Positions 18,397-26,506 of a stretch of DNA of 64,000 nucleotides are shown here, piece by piece; positions within the stretch are counted from its first letter, which is position 1, and each line of letters begins with the position of its first letter. Position numbers and translations under genes: made by a program. Origin of the DNA: Pseudomonas sp. P818 (GTDB lineage: Bacteria > Pseudomonadota > Gammaproteobacteria > Pseudomonadales > Pseudomonadaceae); the NCBI RefSeq assembly GCF_000418555.1, contig NZ_ATKM01000004.1, positions 1 to 64,000 on the forward strand. Reading direction: 5' to 3'. The notes beneath the pieces were generated by a model. The model made no database searches, was not told the origin of the DNA, and saw only the letters and a list, made by a program, of their open reading frames with translations.

Positions 18397-18585
18397 ATGA
18401 AAGCCAATGTTGGAACGCTCGATCGTAGCCTGCGTATTGCCGTGGGTCTGGTGCTTATTGCCCTCAGCCTGGCCGGCGTGATCGGCCTGTGGGGCTGGAT
18501 TGGCGTGGTGCCGCTGGCGACCGGTATCTTCCGCTTTTGCCCGGCCTACCCCTTGCTGGGTATCAACACCTGCAAGTTGAAATGA
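18397..18585 (+). CDS. DUF2892 membrane protein (YgaP transmembrane-like)
   Basis: This 62-residue protein opens with NVGTLDRSLRIAVGLVLIALS and has two membrane segments. Then comes GIFRFCPAYPLLGINTCKLK with two cysteines. This is the DUF2892 domain that in E. coli YgaP is fused to a rhodanese. Its place in a BigR-YeeE cluster fits a role in sulfur transfer at the membrane. A ribosome site TGGAGA lies before the ATG. It is the last gene before a strong bidirectional terminator. Confidence 0.88.
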   Translation: MKANVGTLDRSLRIAVGLVLIALSLAGVIGLWGWIGVVPLATGIFRFCPAYPLLGINTCKLK

Positions 18586-18612
18586 CGCCAGTGCCTCGAT
18601 GCGCTTGAACGA

Positions 18613-18640
18613 AAAACGCCCGGCATCTGCCGGGCGTTTT
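18613..18640. terminator. Bidirectional terminator
   Basis: AAAACGCCCGGCA-TC-TGCCGGGCGTTTT is a perfect 13-bp stem with A and T runs on both sides. It serves both the DUF2892 gene (plus) and aguA (minus), which converge here. Confidence 0.9.
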
Positions 18641-18663
18641 CATGTGGCTGCGGTCACGAGCCG

Positions 18664-19770
18664 TCAGGCTCCCTGCGCGGCTGGCTGCTGCTGGGTGATG
18701 CAGTGGATATTGCCGCCGCCCAGGAGGATCTCGCGGCCCGGCACCATCACCACGCGATGCTCGGGGAAGATGCGCTGCAGAATCGCGCGGGCCTCTTCAT
18801 CCTTCGGATCATCGAAGCTCGGCGCGACGATGCCGCCGTTGACGATGAGGAAGTTGACGTAGGAGCCGGCCAGGCGTACGTTCGGGCTGCGCTCCTGACT
18901 GCCCTCGACCATATCGACGCCGGCGCACTCTTCGACGCTGGCGTGGAGCGGGCCCGGGATCGGCATCTTGTGCACGATCAGCTGGCGGCCCTTGGCATCA
19001 CGCACGCTCTCCAGCACGCGCATGGCGGCCTGGCAGCGCGGGTAGTTGGGATCGTTCTGATCGTCGGTCCAGGCCAGCAGCACCTCGCCCGGGCGCACGT
19101 AGCAGCAGAAGTTGTCGACGTGGCCGTCGGTCTCGTCGTTGTACAGGCCGTCGGGCAGCCAGATCACCGTGTCGATGGCCAGGTGCTCGCGCAGCACGGC
19201 CTCGATCTCTTCACGCGACAGGTGCGGGTTGCGGTTCCTGTTCAGCAGGCATTCTTCGGTGGTGATCAGGGTGCCTTCGCCGTCAACGTGGATCGAGCCG
19301 CCTTCGAGGACGAAACCCTCGGTGCGATAGCGCTTGCAGCCTTCGATCTCGAGAATCTTGCGCGCTACCTGATCGTCGCGCTGCCACGGCCAGTACAGGC
19401 CGCCGTCGAAGCCGCCCCAGGCGTTGAAGGTCCAATCCACGCCGCGCACGTCGCCGCTGTCGTTGATCACGAAAGTCGGCCCGGTGTCACGCACCCAGGC
19501 ATCGTCGGTGGTGATTTCCACCAGGCGGATGTTGTCGTCGTCCAGGCGGGCGCGGGCGTTTTCGTACTGCGCGGCGGAGACGCACACGGTCACCGGCTCG
19601 AACTGGGCGATGGCCTTGGCCACGGCGGTGAAGGCCGCCTGCGCCGGCTTGCCGCCGTTGCGCCAGTTGTCCGGACGCTCGGGCCAGACCATCCAGGTCT
19701 GGCTGTGCGGGGCCCATTCGGCGGGCATATGGAAACCGTCGGCGCGTGGTGTGGTGTTGAGGGTGGTCAT
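18664..19770 (-). CDS. aguA: Agmatine deiminase
   Basis: This 368-residue enzyme hydrolyses agmatine to N-carbamoylputrescine and ammonia. It belongs to the pentein fold. The N-terminus [25 protein letters not shown] is typical, [12 protein letters not shown] carries catalytic acids and [11 protein letters not shown] the histidine. The nucleophile is C357 in [11 protein letters not shown] near the C-terminus. It follows aguB on the same strand, with a REP pair between them. The product feeds AguB and then the spu genes. Confidence 0.95.
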   Translation of the reverse strand: MTTLNTTPRADGFHMPAEWAPHSQTWMVWPERPDNWRNGGKPAQAAFTAVAKAIAQFEPVTVCVSAAQYENARARLDDDNIRLVEITTDDAWVRDTGPTFVINDSGDVRGVDWTFNAWGGFDGGLYWPWQRDDQVARKILEIEGCKRYRTEGFVLEGGSIHVDGEGTLITTEECLLNRNRNPHLSREEIEAVLREHLAIDTVIWLPDGLYNDETDGHVDNFCCYVRPGEVLLAWTDDQNDPNYPRCQAAMRVLESVRDAKGRQLIVHKMPIPGPLHASVEECAGVDMVEGSQERSPNVRLAGSYVNFLIVNGGIVAPSFDDPKDEEARAILQRIFPEHRVVMVPGREILLGGGNIHCITQQQPAAQGA

Positions 19771-19779
19771 GTTTCACCT

Positions 19780-19838
19780 GTAGCCCGGATGCAATCCGGG
19801 GAGTCGTGAGAAAAAGCCCCGGATGGCATCCGGGCTAC
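19780..19838. repeat. Paired REP element, GTAGCCCGGAT type, between aguB and aguA
   Basis: GTAGCCCGGATGCAATCCGGGG and the inverted CCCCGGATGGCATCCGGGCTAC form a paired REP inside the aguBA transcript. Such structures can change relative mRNA stability of the two genes. Confidence 0.85.
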
Positions 19839-19840
19839 GT

Positions 19841-20722
19841 TCATTCGGATGGGGTTTCGCCATCGAGCGTGGAAAGCGGCCAGTATAGGTTCGGCCGGCG
19901 GTCGCGGAACACACCCCAGGCGGTACGCACCTTCTCCAGCGCGTCCAGGTCGAAGCTGTGCACCAGGATGCCTTCTTCGGTCTGGTTAAGCTCCTTGACC
20001 TTCGCGCCATACGGGTCGGCGATGAACGAACTGCCATAGAAGGTGATGTCGTAGCCGTCCTGTTCTTCACGGCCGATGCGGTTGCTGGCTACCAGTGGCA
20101 TGACGTTGGCGCCGGCATGCCCCTGCTGCACGCGCTGCCAGTGCTCGCGCGAGGAGATGCTGGCGTCGTGGGGCTCGCTGCCGATGGCGGTGGGGTAGAA
20201 GAGGATCTCCGCACCCATCAGCGCCATGCTGCGCGCGCACTCCGGGAACCATTGATCCCAGCAGATGCCCACGCCGATGCGCGCATAGGCGGTATCCCAG
20301 ACCTTGAAGCCGGTGTCACCGGGATTGAAGAAGTACTTCTCGTGATAGCCCGGGCCGTCCGGGATATGGCTTTTTCGATAAATCCCGAGATTGCTGCCGT
20401 CGGCATCGATGATGGCGATACTGTTGAAGCGGGCGCGGCCGGCACGCTCGAAGAAGCTTATCGGCAGCACCACCTGGAGCTCTGCAGCGACTTTGCGGAA
20501 ATGCGCGATTGCCGGGTTGTCCTCGACCGTGGTGGCCAGCTGGGTGTAGTCGGCATTGGGCTTCTGACAGAAGTAGGGGGTCTCGAACAGCTCCTGAATC
20601 AGGATGATCTGCGCTCCCTGGGCCGCCGCCTGGCGCACCAGCTGTTCGGCCTTGGCGATGTTCGCGGCAGTATCCCAGGAGCAGGCCATCTGGGTCGCGG
20701 CAACGGTAACGATACGGGACAT
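19841..20722 (-). CDS. aguB: N-carbamoylputrescine amidase
   Basis: This 293-residue nitrilase-superfamily enzyme releases CO2 and ammonia from N-carbamoylputrescine to give putrescine. The catalytic triad is visible: Glu in LIQELFETPYF, Lys in YRKSHIPDGPGYHEK and Cys in GVGICWDQWFPE. Residues DITFYGSSFIADPYG are typical. Together with AguA it converts arginine-derived agmatine to putrescine. The AT-rich gap upstream probably holds its promoter and the AguR operator. Confidence 0.95.
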   Translation of the reverse strand: MSRIVTVAATQMACSWDTAANIAKAEQLVRQAAAQGAQIILIQELFETPYFCQKPNADYTQLATTVEDNPAIAHFRKVAAELQVVLPISFFERAGRARFNSIAIIDADGSNLGIYRKSHIPDGPGYHEKYFFNPGDTGFKVWDTAYARIGVGICWDQWFPECARSMALMGAEILFYPTAIGSEPHDASISSREHWQRVQQGHAGANVMPLVASNRIGREEQDGYDITFYGSSFIADPYGAKVKELNQTEEGILVHSFDLDALEKVRTAWGVFRDRRPNLYWPLSTLDGETPSE

Positions 20723-20967
20723 AACGCACTACCTCTCTAGCTCGTCATAGGCCTCTACGGCTCTGTCGGGAGGCCTTTTCGTAGTGCCATGGCGGAACAT
20801 CGACCATAGCGGGGTGGTCGATTTATATCCGATAAATATCGATATTAGAAGAGGTGGGAAGTCTGAAGGCGGAAAAATATCGACTTTTCTCGGATTTTTA
20901 TTGGTTTTGGTTCTGCGCTAGGAGGCCTAGGTCTGCGCACCGCTGGAGCTCAGCGGCATGCGCCGAA
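20723..20967 (-). promoter_or_regulatory. aguBA promoter and operator region
   Basis: This 245-base non-coding gap is strikingly AT-rich in its middle. A perfect 12-bp palindrome, AATATCGATATT, lies at 20835-20846, and the core AAATATCGA recurs at about 20875. Related TATCCGATA-like sequence overlaps the left side. These repeats are the likely binding sites of the TetR-type regulator encoded just upstream; the assignment is by position. Confidence 0.5.
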
Positions 20968-21609
20968 TCAGGCTAGCGGAGCCGGTCTTTTCGGCAAGGC
21001 TGCCGGCAGGTAAAGACCCAGATAAGCATCGAACACGCGCATGCCCTCCTCGGCCAGGCGTGGAGTGATTGTCCCGTGCAGTTGCACAGAGCGCGCGTAG
21101 ACGCGATCACCCAAGGACATCGCCAGGTTGAATACCTCGATATCCGTCGGCAACTGCGGCAGGGGGAAGTGACGGTCGAACAGCGCGCGCATCAGTCTGC
21201 CCAGTTCCAGATCGTGCTGGTGATCGGCCTGCGTGACCTCCGTCAGGCCATGCTGGGCCAGGATCAACTGACGCGCTGCGGCGTCCGCTTCATAGATCGC
21301 CAACATGCGCTGCTCGATCAGGCGTGACAGGTCGTGCCAGCTGCGCAGGGCAGCGTGATCGACCGGTTCCAGCAGGCTGGCGCGAAAGGCCGCATGCACG
21401 TCGGCGGTCAGCCCTTCGAGCAATGCTGGAACGCTGGCGAAGAAGTGATACACCGACGAGGGCGGAATGCCCGCGCGCTCGGCGACTGTGTAGATAGACA
21501 GGCTGGCCATGCCCTGCTCGGCCAGCAGTTCGCGCGCCGCCCCGAGGATTACGGCGATACGGGCCTGGCTGCTGGCGCGCGGCTTGCGGGGGCTTGCGGG
21601 GCGCGACAT
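20968..21609 (-). CDS. aguR: TetR-family regulator of agmatine use (AguR)
   Basis: This 213-residue regulator has an N-terminal TetR helix-turn-helix (SLSIYTVAERAGIPPSSVYHFFAS, about residues 35-58) and a helical ligand-binding domain. Its place immediately before aguBA matches P. aeruginosa, where AguR represses aguBA until agmatine or N-carbamoylputrescine is present. The start at 21609 was chosen over an upstream in-frame ATG because it places the basic N-terminal arm directly before the HTH, as in the family. Confidence 0.85.
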   Translation of the reverse strand: MSRPASPRKPRASSQARIAVILGAARELLAEQGMASLSIYTVAERAGIPPSSVYHFFASVPALLEGLTADVHAAFRASLLEPVDHAALRSWHDLSRLIEQRMLAIYEADAAARQLILAQHGLTEVTQADHQHDLELGRLMRALFDRHFPLPQLPTDIEVFNLAMSLGDRVYARSVQLHGTITPRLAEEGMRVFDAYLGLYLPAALPKRPAPLA

Positions 21610-21681
21610 GGTGAGCTCCTCGATGGACGAGGCGCTATTGGACGTCAGGCTGTGTCGGCTAGGCAAGCCTCGCCGCGGTCA

Positions 21682-22740
21682 TCAGCTGCCGTCGCGGAAG
21701 CGCTGCCAGACCTGGACGCGCACCTGGGCGTGTTTCTCCGGCAATACCTCCAGCGGATACAGGCGACGCTTGGTGTCCTGATCCGGATAAAGGCCAGGTT
21801 GCTGCAGCAGGGCGTCGTCGATGAACTGCATGGAGTCGGCGTTGCCGTTGGGGTAGAGGGTTTCGGCGGTGATCTGGGCGATCACCTGCGGCTGCATCAG
21901 GTAATCAATGAAGCGGTGGGCGAGGTCCGGGCGGGCGGCGCTGGTCGGAATCACCAGGTTGTCGATGAACAGCACCGAGCCTTCGTCGGGCACCATGAAA
22001 CGCACCGGCTGGCCTGCTTGCGCCGCGGCCAGGGCGTCGCCGACCCAGGCCATGGCCAGGCACAGGCGGCCATTGCTGAGGTCGTCGATGTAGCGCTCGC
22101 TGTCGACGTAGCGCAGGTGTGGACGCAGGGCTTCGAGCACGCTGCCGGCACGTTCGACGCGGCTCGGTGCGCTGCGCGCCAGGCTGCGGCCCTGGTAGTT
22201 CAGCAGTAGTGACAGGGTTTCGTCCGGGGCATCCAGCACGCTGATGCCGCAATTGGCCAGACGTGCGCTCTGCCCGGCATCGAACAGCAGGCTCCAGCTT
22301 TCGGGCAGCGGCCCGCCGTAGGCGGCTTCGGCCCGAGGGGTGTTGATCGCCAGGCCGACCGCGCCCCACAGGTAGGGGATCGCGTAGCTGTTCTGCGGAT
22401 CGACGGCGGCCAGTTTGCTCAGCAGTTGTTTATCCAGGTGCTGACGGTTGGGCAGTCTGGTCAGGTCCAGAGGCTGGATGCGTGCGCCGCCGATCAGCGC
22501 CGGCAGTTCGTTGTGCGACGGTACCGCGACATCGATGGCTTCGCCGCTGTTCAGCGCGGCGTTGAGCTCTTCGGCGCTGGCGAAGGTGTGGTACTCCACG
22601 GCGATGCCGGTGTCGCGGGTGAAGTCCTCCAGCACCTGCGGCGCGATGTAGTCGTTCCAGTTGTAGACCCGGATGCTGTCGGCGGCCTGAGCCAGGGCGC
22701 AGGTCAGGCCGAGCAGGGCGGCGGCAAGAGCGCGTTGCAT
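21682..22740 (-). CDS. Periplasmic polyamine-binding protein (PotF/SpuD-like)
   Basis: This 352-residue solute-binding protein has a signal peptide (MQRALAAALLGLTCALAQA) followed by DSIRVYNWNDYIAPQVLEDF, the hallmark of the PotD/PotF family. It is more diverged than SpuD and SpuE of this window and lacks an adjacent permease on its strand. It may serve the SpuFGH system with another ligand, or act as a sensor. The P. aeruginosa equivalent by position is PA0295. It lies between aguR and spuI. Confidence 0.88.
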   Translation of the reverse strand: MQRALAAALLGLTCALAQAADSIRVYNWNDYIAPQVLEDFTRDTGIAVEYHTFASAEELNAALNSGEAIDVAVPSHNELPALIGGARIQPLDLTRLPNRQHLDKQLLSKLAAVDPQNSYAIPYLWGAVGLAINTPRAEAAYGGPLPESWSLLFDAGQSARLANCGISVLDAPDETLSLLLNYQGRSLARSAPSRVERAGSVLEALRPHLRYVDSERYIDDLSNGRLCLAMAWVGDALAAAQAGQPVRFMVPDEGSVLFIDNLVIPTSAARPDLAHRFIDYLMQPQVIAQITAETLYPNGNADSMQFIDDALLQQPGLYPDQDTKRRLYPLEVLPEKHAQVRVQVWQRFRDGS

Positions 22741-22879
22741 GAATAGCTCCCCGTTGATGAAGGCAACGATAACCGGCGGCCTCGGTCGCCGGAGGTTGTT
22801 TCATGTCAGCGGAGTCGCCGTGCGGCGAACCGCTGGCCCTGGCGCAGAGCGCCGGAGCAGGCAGTTGGCAGGCAAAAAG

Positions 22880-22901
22880 AAGCCGGCTCTGCGGCCGGCT
22901 T
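22880..22901 (-). terminator. Terminator after spuI
   Basis: AAGCCGGC, a 6-base loop and GCCGGCTT form an 8-bp stem. Read on the minus strand it is followed by C and a run of five T. It lies just beyond the spuI stop. Confidence 0.75.
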
Positions 22902-22909
22902 TCTCGGTG

Positions 22910-24289
22910 TCACACGGTATGCAGGTACCAGTTGTACTCGAGGTCGGAGATGGTGGTCTCGAACTCCTGCAGCTCGGCTTCCTTGCACGCGACGAAGATG
23001 TCGATGTACTTGGGATCGATGTACTTGTTCAGCACTTCGCTGTCGTCCAGCTCGCGCAGGGCATCGCGCAGGTTGTTCGGCAGGCTGGGTTCGAGCTGCT
23101 CGTAGGCGTTGCCCTCGATCGGCTCGCCCGGCTCGATCTGGTTGGTCAGGCCGTGATGAATACCGGCGAGGATCGACGCCAGCATCAGGTAGGGGTTGGC
23201 ATCGGCACCGGCTACACGATGTTCGATACGCACGGCGTCCGGGCTACCGGTCGGTACGCGCACGGCCACGGTGCGGTTGTCCAGCGCCCAGCTTGGCGCG
23301 TTGGGTACGTAGAACTGCGCACCGAAGCGGCGGTAGGAGTTGACGTTGGGGCAGAGGAAGGCCATCGACGCTGCCATGGTGTCGAGGATGCCGCCGACGG
23401 CGTGGCGTAACGAGGTGTTCTCCAGCGGATCTTCGGCGGCGAAGATGTTCTTGCCGGTCTTCTTGTCCAGTAGCGAGATGTGCACGTGCAGACCGTTGCC
23501 CGCCTGGCCCGGATAGGGCTTGGCCATGAAGGTGGAATCCATCTCATGGTCGTAGGCGATGTTCTTGATCAGACGCTTGAGCAGCAGGGCATAGTCGCAG
23601 GCCTTGATGGCGTCTTCGACGTGATGCAGGTTGACTTCGAACTGTGCCGGGGCGCTTTCCTTGACGATGGCGTCGGCCGGGATGTCCTGCTCCTTGGCGG
23701 CTTCGAGCATGTCCTGCAGGCAGTCGACGTACTCGTCGAGGTCGTCGATCAGATAGACCTGGGTGGAGTGCGGGCGCTTGCCGGAGATCGGCGAGCGCGG
23801 CGGCTGCGGACGGCCGTTCACGTTCTCCTGGTCGATCAGGTAGAACTCCAGTTCGAAGGCTGCGCAGATACGCAGGCCCAGTTCGTCGAACTTCTGTACC
23901 ACCTGGCGCAATACCTCGCGCGGGTCGGCGAAGAAAGGCGTGCCGTCCAGCTCGTGCATGGTCATCAGCAGCTGCGCGGTCGGGCGCTTCTGCCAGGGTT
24001 CGTTGCACAGGGTATTGGGGATGGGGAAGCAGATACGGTCGGCGTCACCGATGTCCAGGCCGAGGCCGGTGCTCTCGACGGTGGAGCCGTTGATGTCGAG
24101 GGCGAACAGCGAGGCGGGCAGGTTGATGCCTTTCTCGTACACCTTGTGAAGGGCGTTCCGGTCGATGCGCTTGCCGCGCACCACACCATTCATATCTGCA
24201 ATAAGAAGGTCGACGAACTGGACCTCGGGATGTTCCTTGAGGAACGCGTTCGCTTCGTTAAGCTGAACGGCACGCGGGGGTACCGACAT
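22910..24289 (-). CDS. spuI: Gamma-glutamylpolyamine synthetase SpuI (glutamine synthetase family)
   Basis: This 459-residue member of the glutamine synthetase family joins glutamate to polyamines with ATP, the first step of the gamma-glutamylation route. It has the beta-grasp N-domain (QFVDLLIADMNGVVRGKR), the ATP-site segments AAFELEFYLID and GNGLHVHISLLDK, and VRIEHRVAGADANPYL. The intact C-terminus ends SDLEYNWYLHTV, unlike its paralogue spuB here. The ATG at 24289 follows AAGG by 9 bases. The gene is divergent from spuA/spuB, as in P. aeruginosa. Confidence 0.9.
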   Translation of the reverse strand: MSVPPRAVQLNEANAFLKEHPEVQFVDLLIADMNGVVRGKRIDRNALHKVYEKGINLPASLFALDINGSTVESTGLGLDIGDADRICFPIPNTLCNEPWQKRPTAQLLMTMHELDGTPFFADPREVLRQVVQKFDELGLRICAAFELEFYLIDQENVNGRPQPPRSPISGKRPHSTQVYLIDDLDEYVDCLQDMLEAAKEQDIPADAIVKESAPAQFEVNLHHVEDAIKACDYALLLKRLIKNIAYDHEMDSTFMAKPYPGQAGNGLHVHISLLDKKTGKNIFAAEDPLENTSLRHAVGGILDTMAASMAFLCPNVNSYRRFGAQFYVPNAPSWALDNRTVAVRVPTGSPDAVRIEHRVAGADANPYLMLASILAGIHHGLTNQIEPGEPIEGNAYEQLEPSLPNNLRDALRELDDSEVLNKYIDPKYIDIFVACKEAELQEFETTISDLEYNWYLHTV

Positions 24290-24565
24290 GATGCAACACC
24301 TTTTTGTTAAATATATCAATCATGCGACTGCATGGGTGTGAGTCAATCCGAAACGCACTTTACTGTCAAGCAGGCCACATAGTGCCCTGTAGTGGGGCAT
24401 GATGGCCATTTTTGGGGCATTTCAGGGTCTTTCACAGGGCTCCAAACGCAGATCTTTCAGGGTGCTCAGTGGGGTGTGTTCAATTTTTTACAGGGCTATT
24501 GTGTAAAAAAATGAACAAGGCTAAGCTCGGTTCAAACCCACTAACAGCAATAATACGGGTGTCTC
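24290..24565. promoter_or_regulatory. Divergent spuI / spuA-spuB control region
   Basis: This gap is AT-rich and non-coding. It contains a long inverted repeat at 24478-24516: arms GTTCAATTTTTTACA and TGTAAAAAAATGAAC of 15 bases with one mismatch around a 9-base spacer. CAGGG is repeated five times between about 24424 and 24495, including two copies of ACAGGGCT about 57 bases apart. These are good candidates for regulator sites. No sigma-54 (-24/-12) pair was found. Confidence 0.6.
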
Positions 24566-25042
24566 ATGTTTTGCCTGCCGGCCATCGGCGTCAGCGCTTG
24601 TGCCAGGACCATCGGTCACGCTACCTCTACCCGCAGCAGCGAGGCGAGTCGGCCCCTCATGCGGGTCCGAGTGGCCATGAACCTGTCCGCTGCCATGCGG
24701 CAACATCCTTTCTCTGCGACCGCCGCGTCGCGCGACCTGTCTGACCAGGCGTTTCGTTCATTGCATACCCTGCACGATAGCGTACGTGGCCGCATACCGC
24801 TGCCTGGCGTGCACCTTGGCGCGCCTCCTGCAGTGTGCAAACCACTGGCTGGTTTCGCTGGGCGCGCGCTAGGCCTCGAGATAGACAGCTCGATGTTCGA
24901 CGGCAAGGGTGAGCGATTTTATTTCGGTGGAGTGAAATGCAAGGTGCCGGAGGTGCCACACCCCTAGTAGCATCCACACGAATATCTCGCCTTCTTCCAG
25001 GCCTTTGGTGAGGCTTGCAGGGAGAGGGCGGGGCAACGCTGA
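24566..25042 (+). pseudogene. spuA: Decayed spuA (glutamine amidotransferase class I)
   Basis: SpuA hydrolyses gamma-glutamylated intermediates. The first ~17 codons (LPAIGVSACARTIG after an altered start) match the SpuA N-terminus, and codons at 24971-25042 (HPHEYLAFFQAFGEACRERA) match the SpuA C-terminus in the same frame. What lies between shows no amidotransferase features such as the nucleophile-elbow CRGFQ. It is about 130 codons instead of the expected >210, and two adjacent stops (24965-24970) precede the C-terminal piece. I read it as an internally deleted and scrambled spuA. Confidence 0.62.
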
Positions 25043-25084
25043 ACCCGCTATAAAACAAGCAGGTTCTACAACCCTGAGGTCTCT

Positions 25085-26497
25085 ATGAGTACCAAGCTAG
25101 ACCAGCTCACGAGCTGGCTGAAAGAACGCAAAATCACCGAAGTCGAATGCCTGATCAGCGACCTGACCGGCATTGCCCGCGGCAAGATCTCGCCGACCAA
25201 CAAGTTCCTCGACGAGAAGGGCATGCGCCTGCCCGAGAGCGTGCTGCTGCAGACCGTGACCGGCGACTACGTCGAGGACGACATCTATTACGACCTGCTG
25301 GACGAAGCGGACATCGACATGTTCTGCCGTCCGGACGCCAACGCTGTATTCGTCGTGCCCTGGGCCATCGAGCCCACCGCCATGGTGATCCACGACACTT
25401 TCGACAAGCAGGGCAACCCCATCGAGCTGTCGCCGCGCAACATTCTCAAGAAAGTGCTGCAGATGTATGCCGAGAAGGGCTGGAAGCCCATCGTCGCACC
25501 GGAGATGGAGTTCTACCTGACCAAGCGCAACAGTGACCCGGACTTCCCTCTGGTGGCGCCAGTAGGACGCTCCGGTCGGCCGGAAACCGGTCGTCAGAGT
25601 TTCTCCATCGACGCGGCGAACGAGTTCGACCCGCTGTTCGAAGACATGTACGACTGGTGCGAACTGCAAGGCCTGGATCTGGACACCCTGATCCACGAAG
25701 AAGGCCCGGCGCAGATGGAGATCAACTTCCGCCATGGCGATGCGCTGCATCTGGCCGACCAGATTCTGGTGTTCAAGCGCACCATGCGCGAAGCCGCGCT
25801 CAAGCATGACGTGGCCGCCACCTTCATGGCCAAGCCGATCACCGACGAGCCCGGCAGCGCCATGCACATCCACCAGAGCGTGGTCGACATCAAGACCGGC
25901 AAGAACATCTTCTCCAACGACGACGGGACGATGAGCGAGCTGTTCCTGCATCACATCGGTGGCCTGCAGAAGTACATCCCCGAGTTGCTGCCGTTGTTCG
26001 CGCCCAACGTCAACTCGTTCCGCCGTTTCCTGCCCGACACCTCGGCGCCGGTGAACGTGGAGTGGGGCGAGGAAAACCGCACCGTGGGCCTGCGCGTGCC
26101 GGAGGCCAGCCCGCAGAACCGTCGCGTGGAAAACCGTCTGGCTGGCGCGGACGCCAACCCCTACCTGGTGCTGGCGGCGACGCTGCTGTGCGGCTACATG
26201 GGCATGGTCGGCGGGGTCAAACCCGGCGCGCCGGTCAAGGGGCGTGGTTACGAGCGACGCAATCTGCGCCTGCCGGTGACCATCGAGAGCGCCCTGGAGC
26301 GCATGGAGGCCTGCAAGGATGCCGAGAAATTCCTCGGCGAGAAGTTCATCCGTGGCTATGTCGCGGTCAAGCGTGCCGAGCACGAGAACTTCAAGCGGGT
26401 GATCAGTTCTTGCCATTGCAGGCCGACTCGGTGGGCTGAAGCGGATCGCCGCCCGGCCCACCCTACAGTGCCGCGAGCCGGCAGGGCCAACAAATAA
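25085..26497 (+). CDS. spuB: Gamma-glutamylpolyamine synthetase SpuB with altered C-terminus
   Basis: This 470-residue glutamine synthetase family enzyme has APEMEFYLTKR and the glutamate site GPAQMEINFRHGDALHLADQ. HIHQSVVDIKTGKNIFS, the SFRRFLPDTSAPVNVEWGEENR loop and VENRLAGADANPYLVLAA follow. Homology stops at HENFKRVISS: the expected end (W-E-R-E-type helix) is replaced by about 29 residues rich in R, P and A that are encoded by a REP element and flanking bases. The terminal helix is peripheral in this fold, so activity may survive. The intact body argues against a pseudogene. Confidence 0.85.
   Translation: MSTKLDQLTSWLKERKITEVECLISDLTGIARGKISPTNKFLDEKGMRLPESVLLQTVTGDYVEDDIYYDLLDEADIDMFCRPDANAVFVVPWAIEPTAMVIHDTFDKQGNPIELSPRNILKKVLQMYAEKGWKPIVAPEMEFYLTKRNSDPDFPLVAPVGRSGRPETGRQSFSIDAANEFDPLFEDMYDWCELQGLDLDTLIHEEGPAQMEINFRHGDALHLADQILVFKRTMREAALKHDVAATFMAKPITDEPGSAMHIHQSVVDIKTGKNIFSNDDGTMSELFLHHIGGLQKYIPELLPLFAPNVNSFRRFLPDTSAPVNVEWGEENRTVGLRVPEASPQNRRVENRLAGADANPYLVLAATLLCGYMGMVGGVKPGAPVKGRGYERRNLRLPVTIESALERMEACKDAEKFLGEKFIRGYVAVKRAEHENFKRVISSCHCRPTRWAEADRRPAHPTVPRAGRANK
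26431..26466. repeat. REP element (GTAGGGTGGG type) inside the spuB 3' end
   Basis: Read on the minus strand, GTAGGGTGGGCCGGGCGGCG and then ATCCGCTTCAGCCCAC forms an imperfect hairpin of a common Pseudomonas REP family. It lies inside the open frame of spuB and supplies most of its aberrant C-terminus. Confidence 0.8.
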
Positions 26498-26506
26498 GGT
26501 GTGGTA

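Noticed and set aside
24290..24565. A sigma-54 promoter for spu genes
   Set aside because: No TGGCAC-N5-TTGCA-like pair with a GG and GC at the right distance was found on either strand.
24566..24967. A 133-codon frame as a novel gene between spuI and spuB
   Set aside because: Its first codons match SpuA and the SpuA C-terminus continues in the same frame after two stops, so it is better explained as a remnant.
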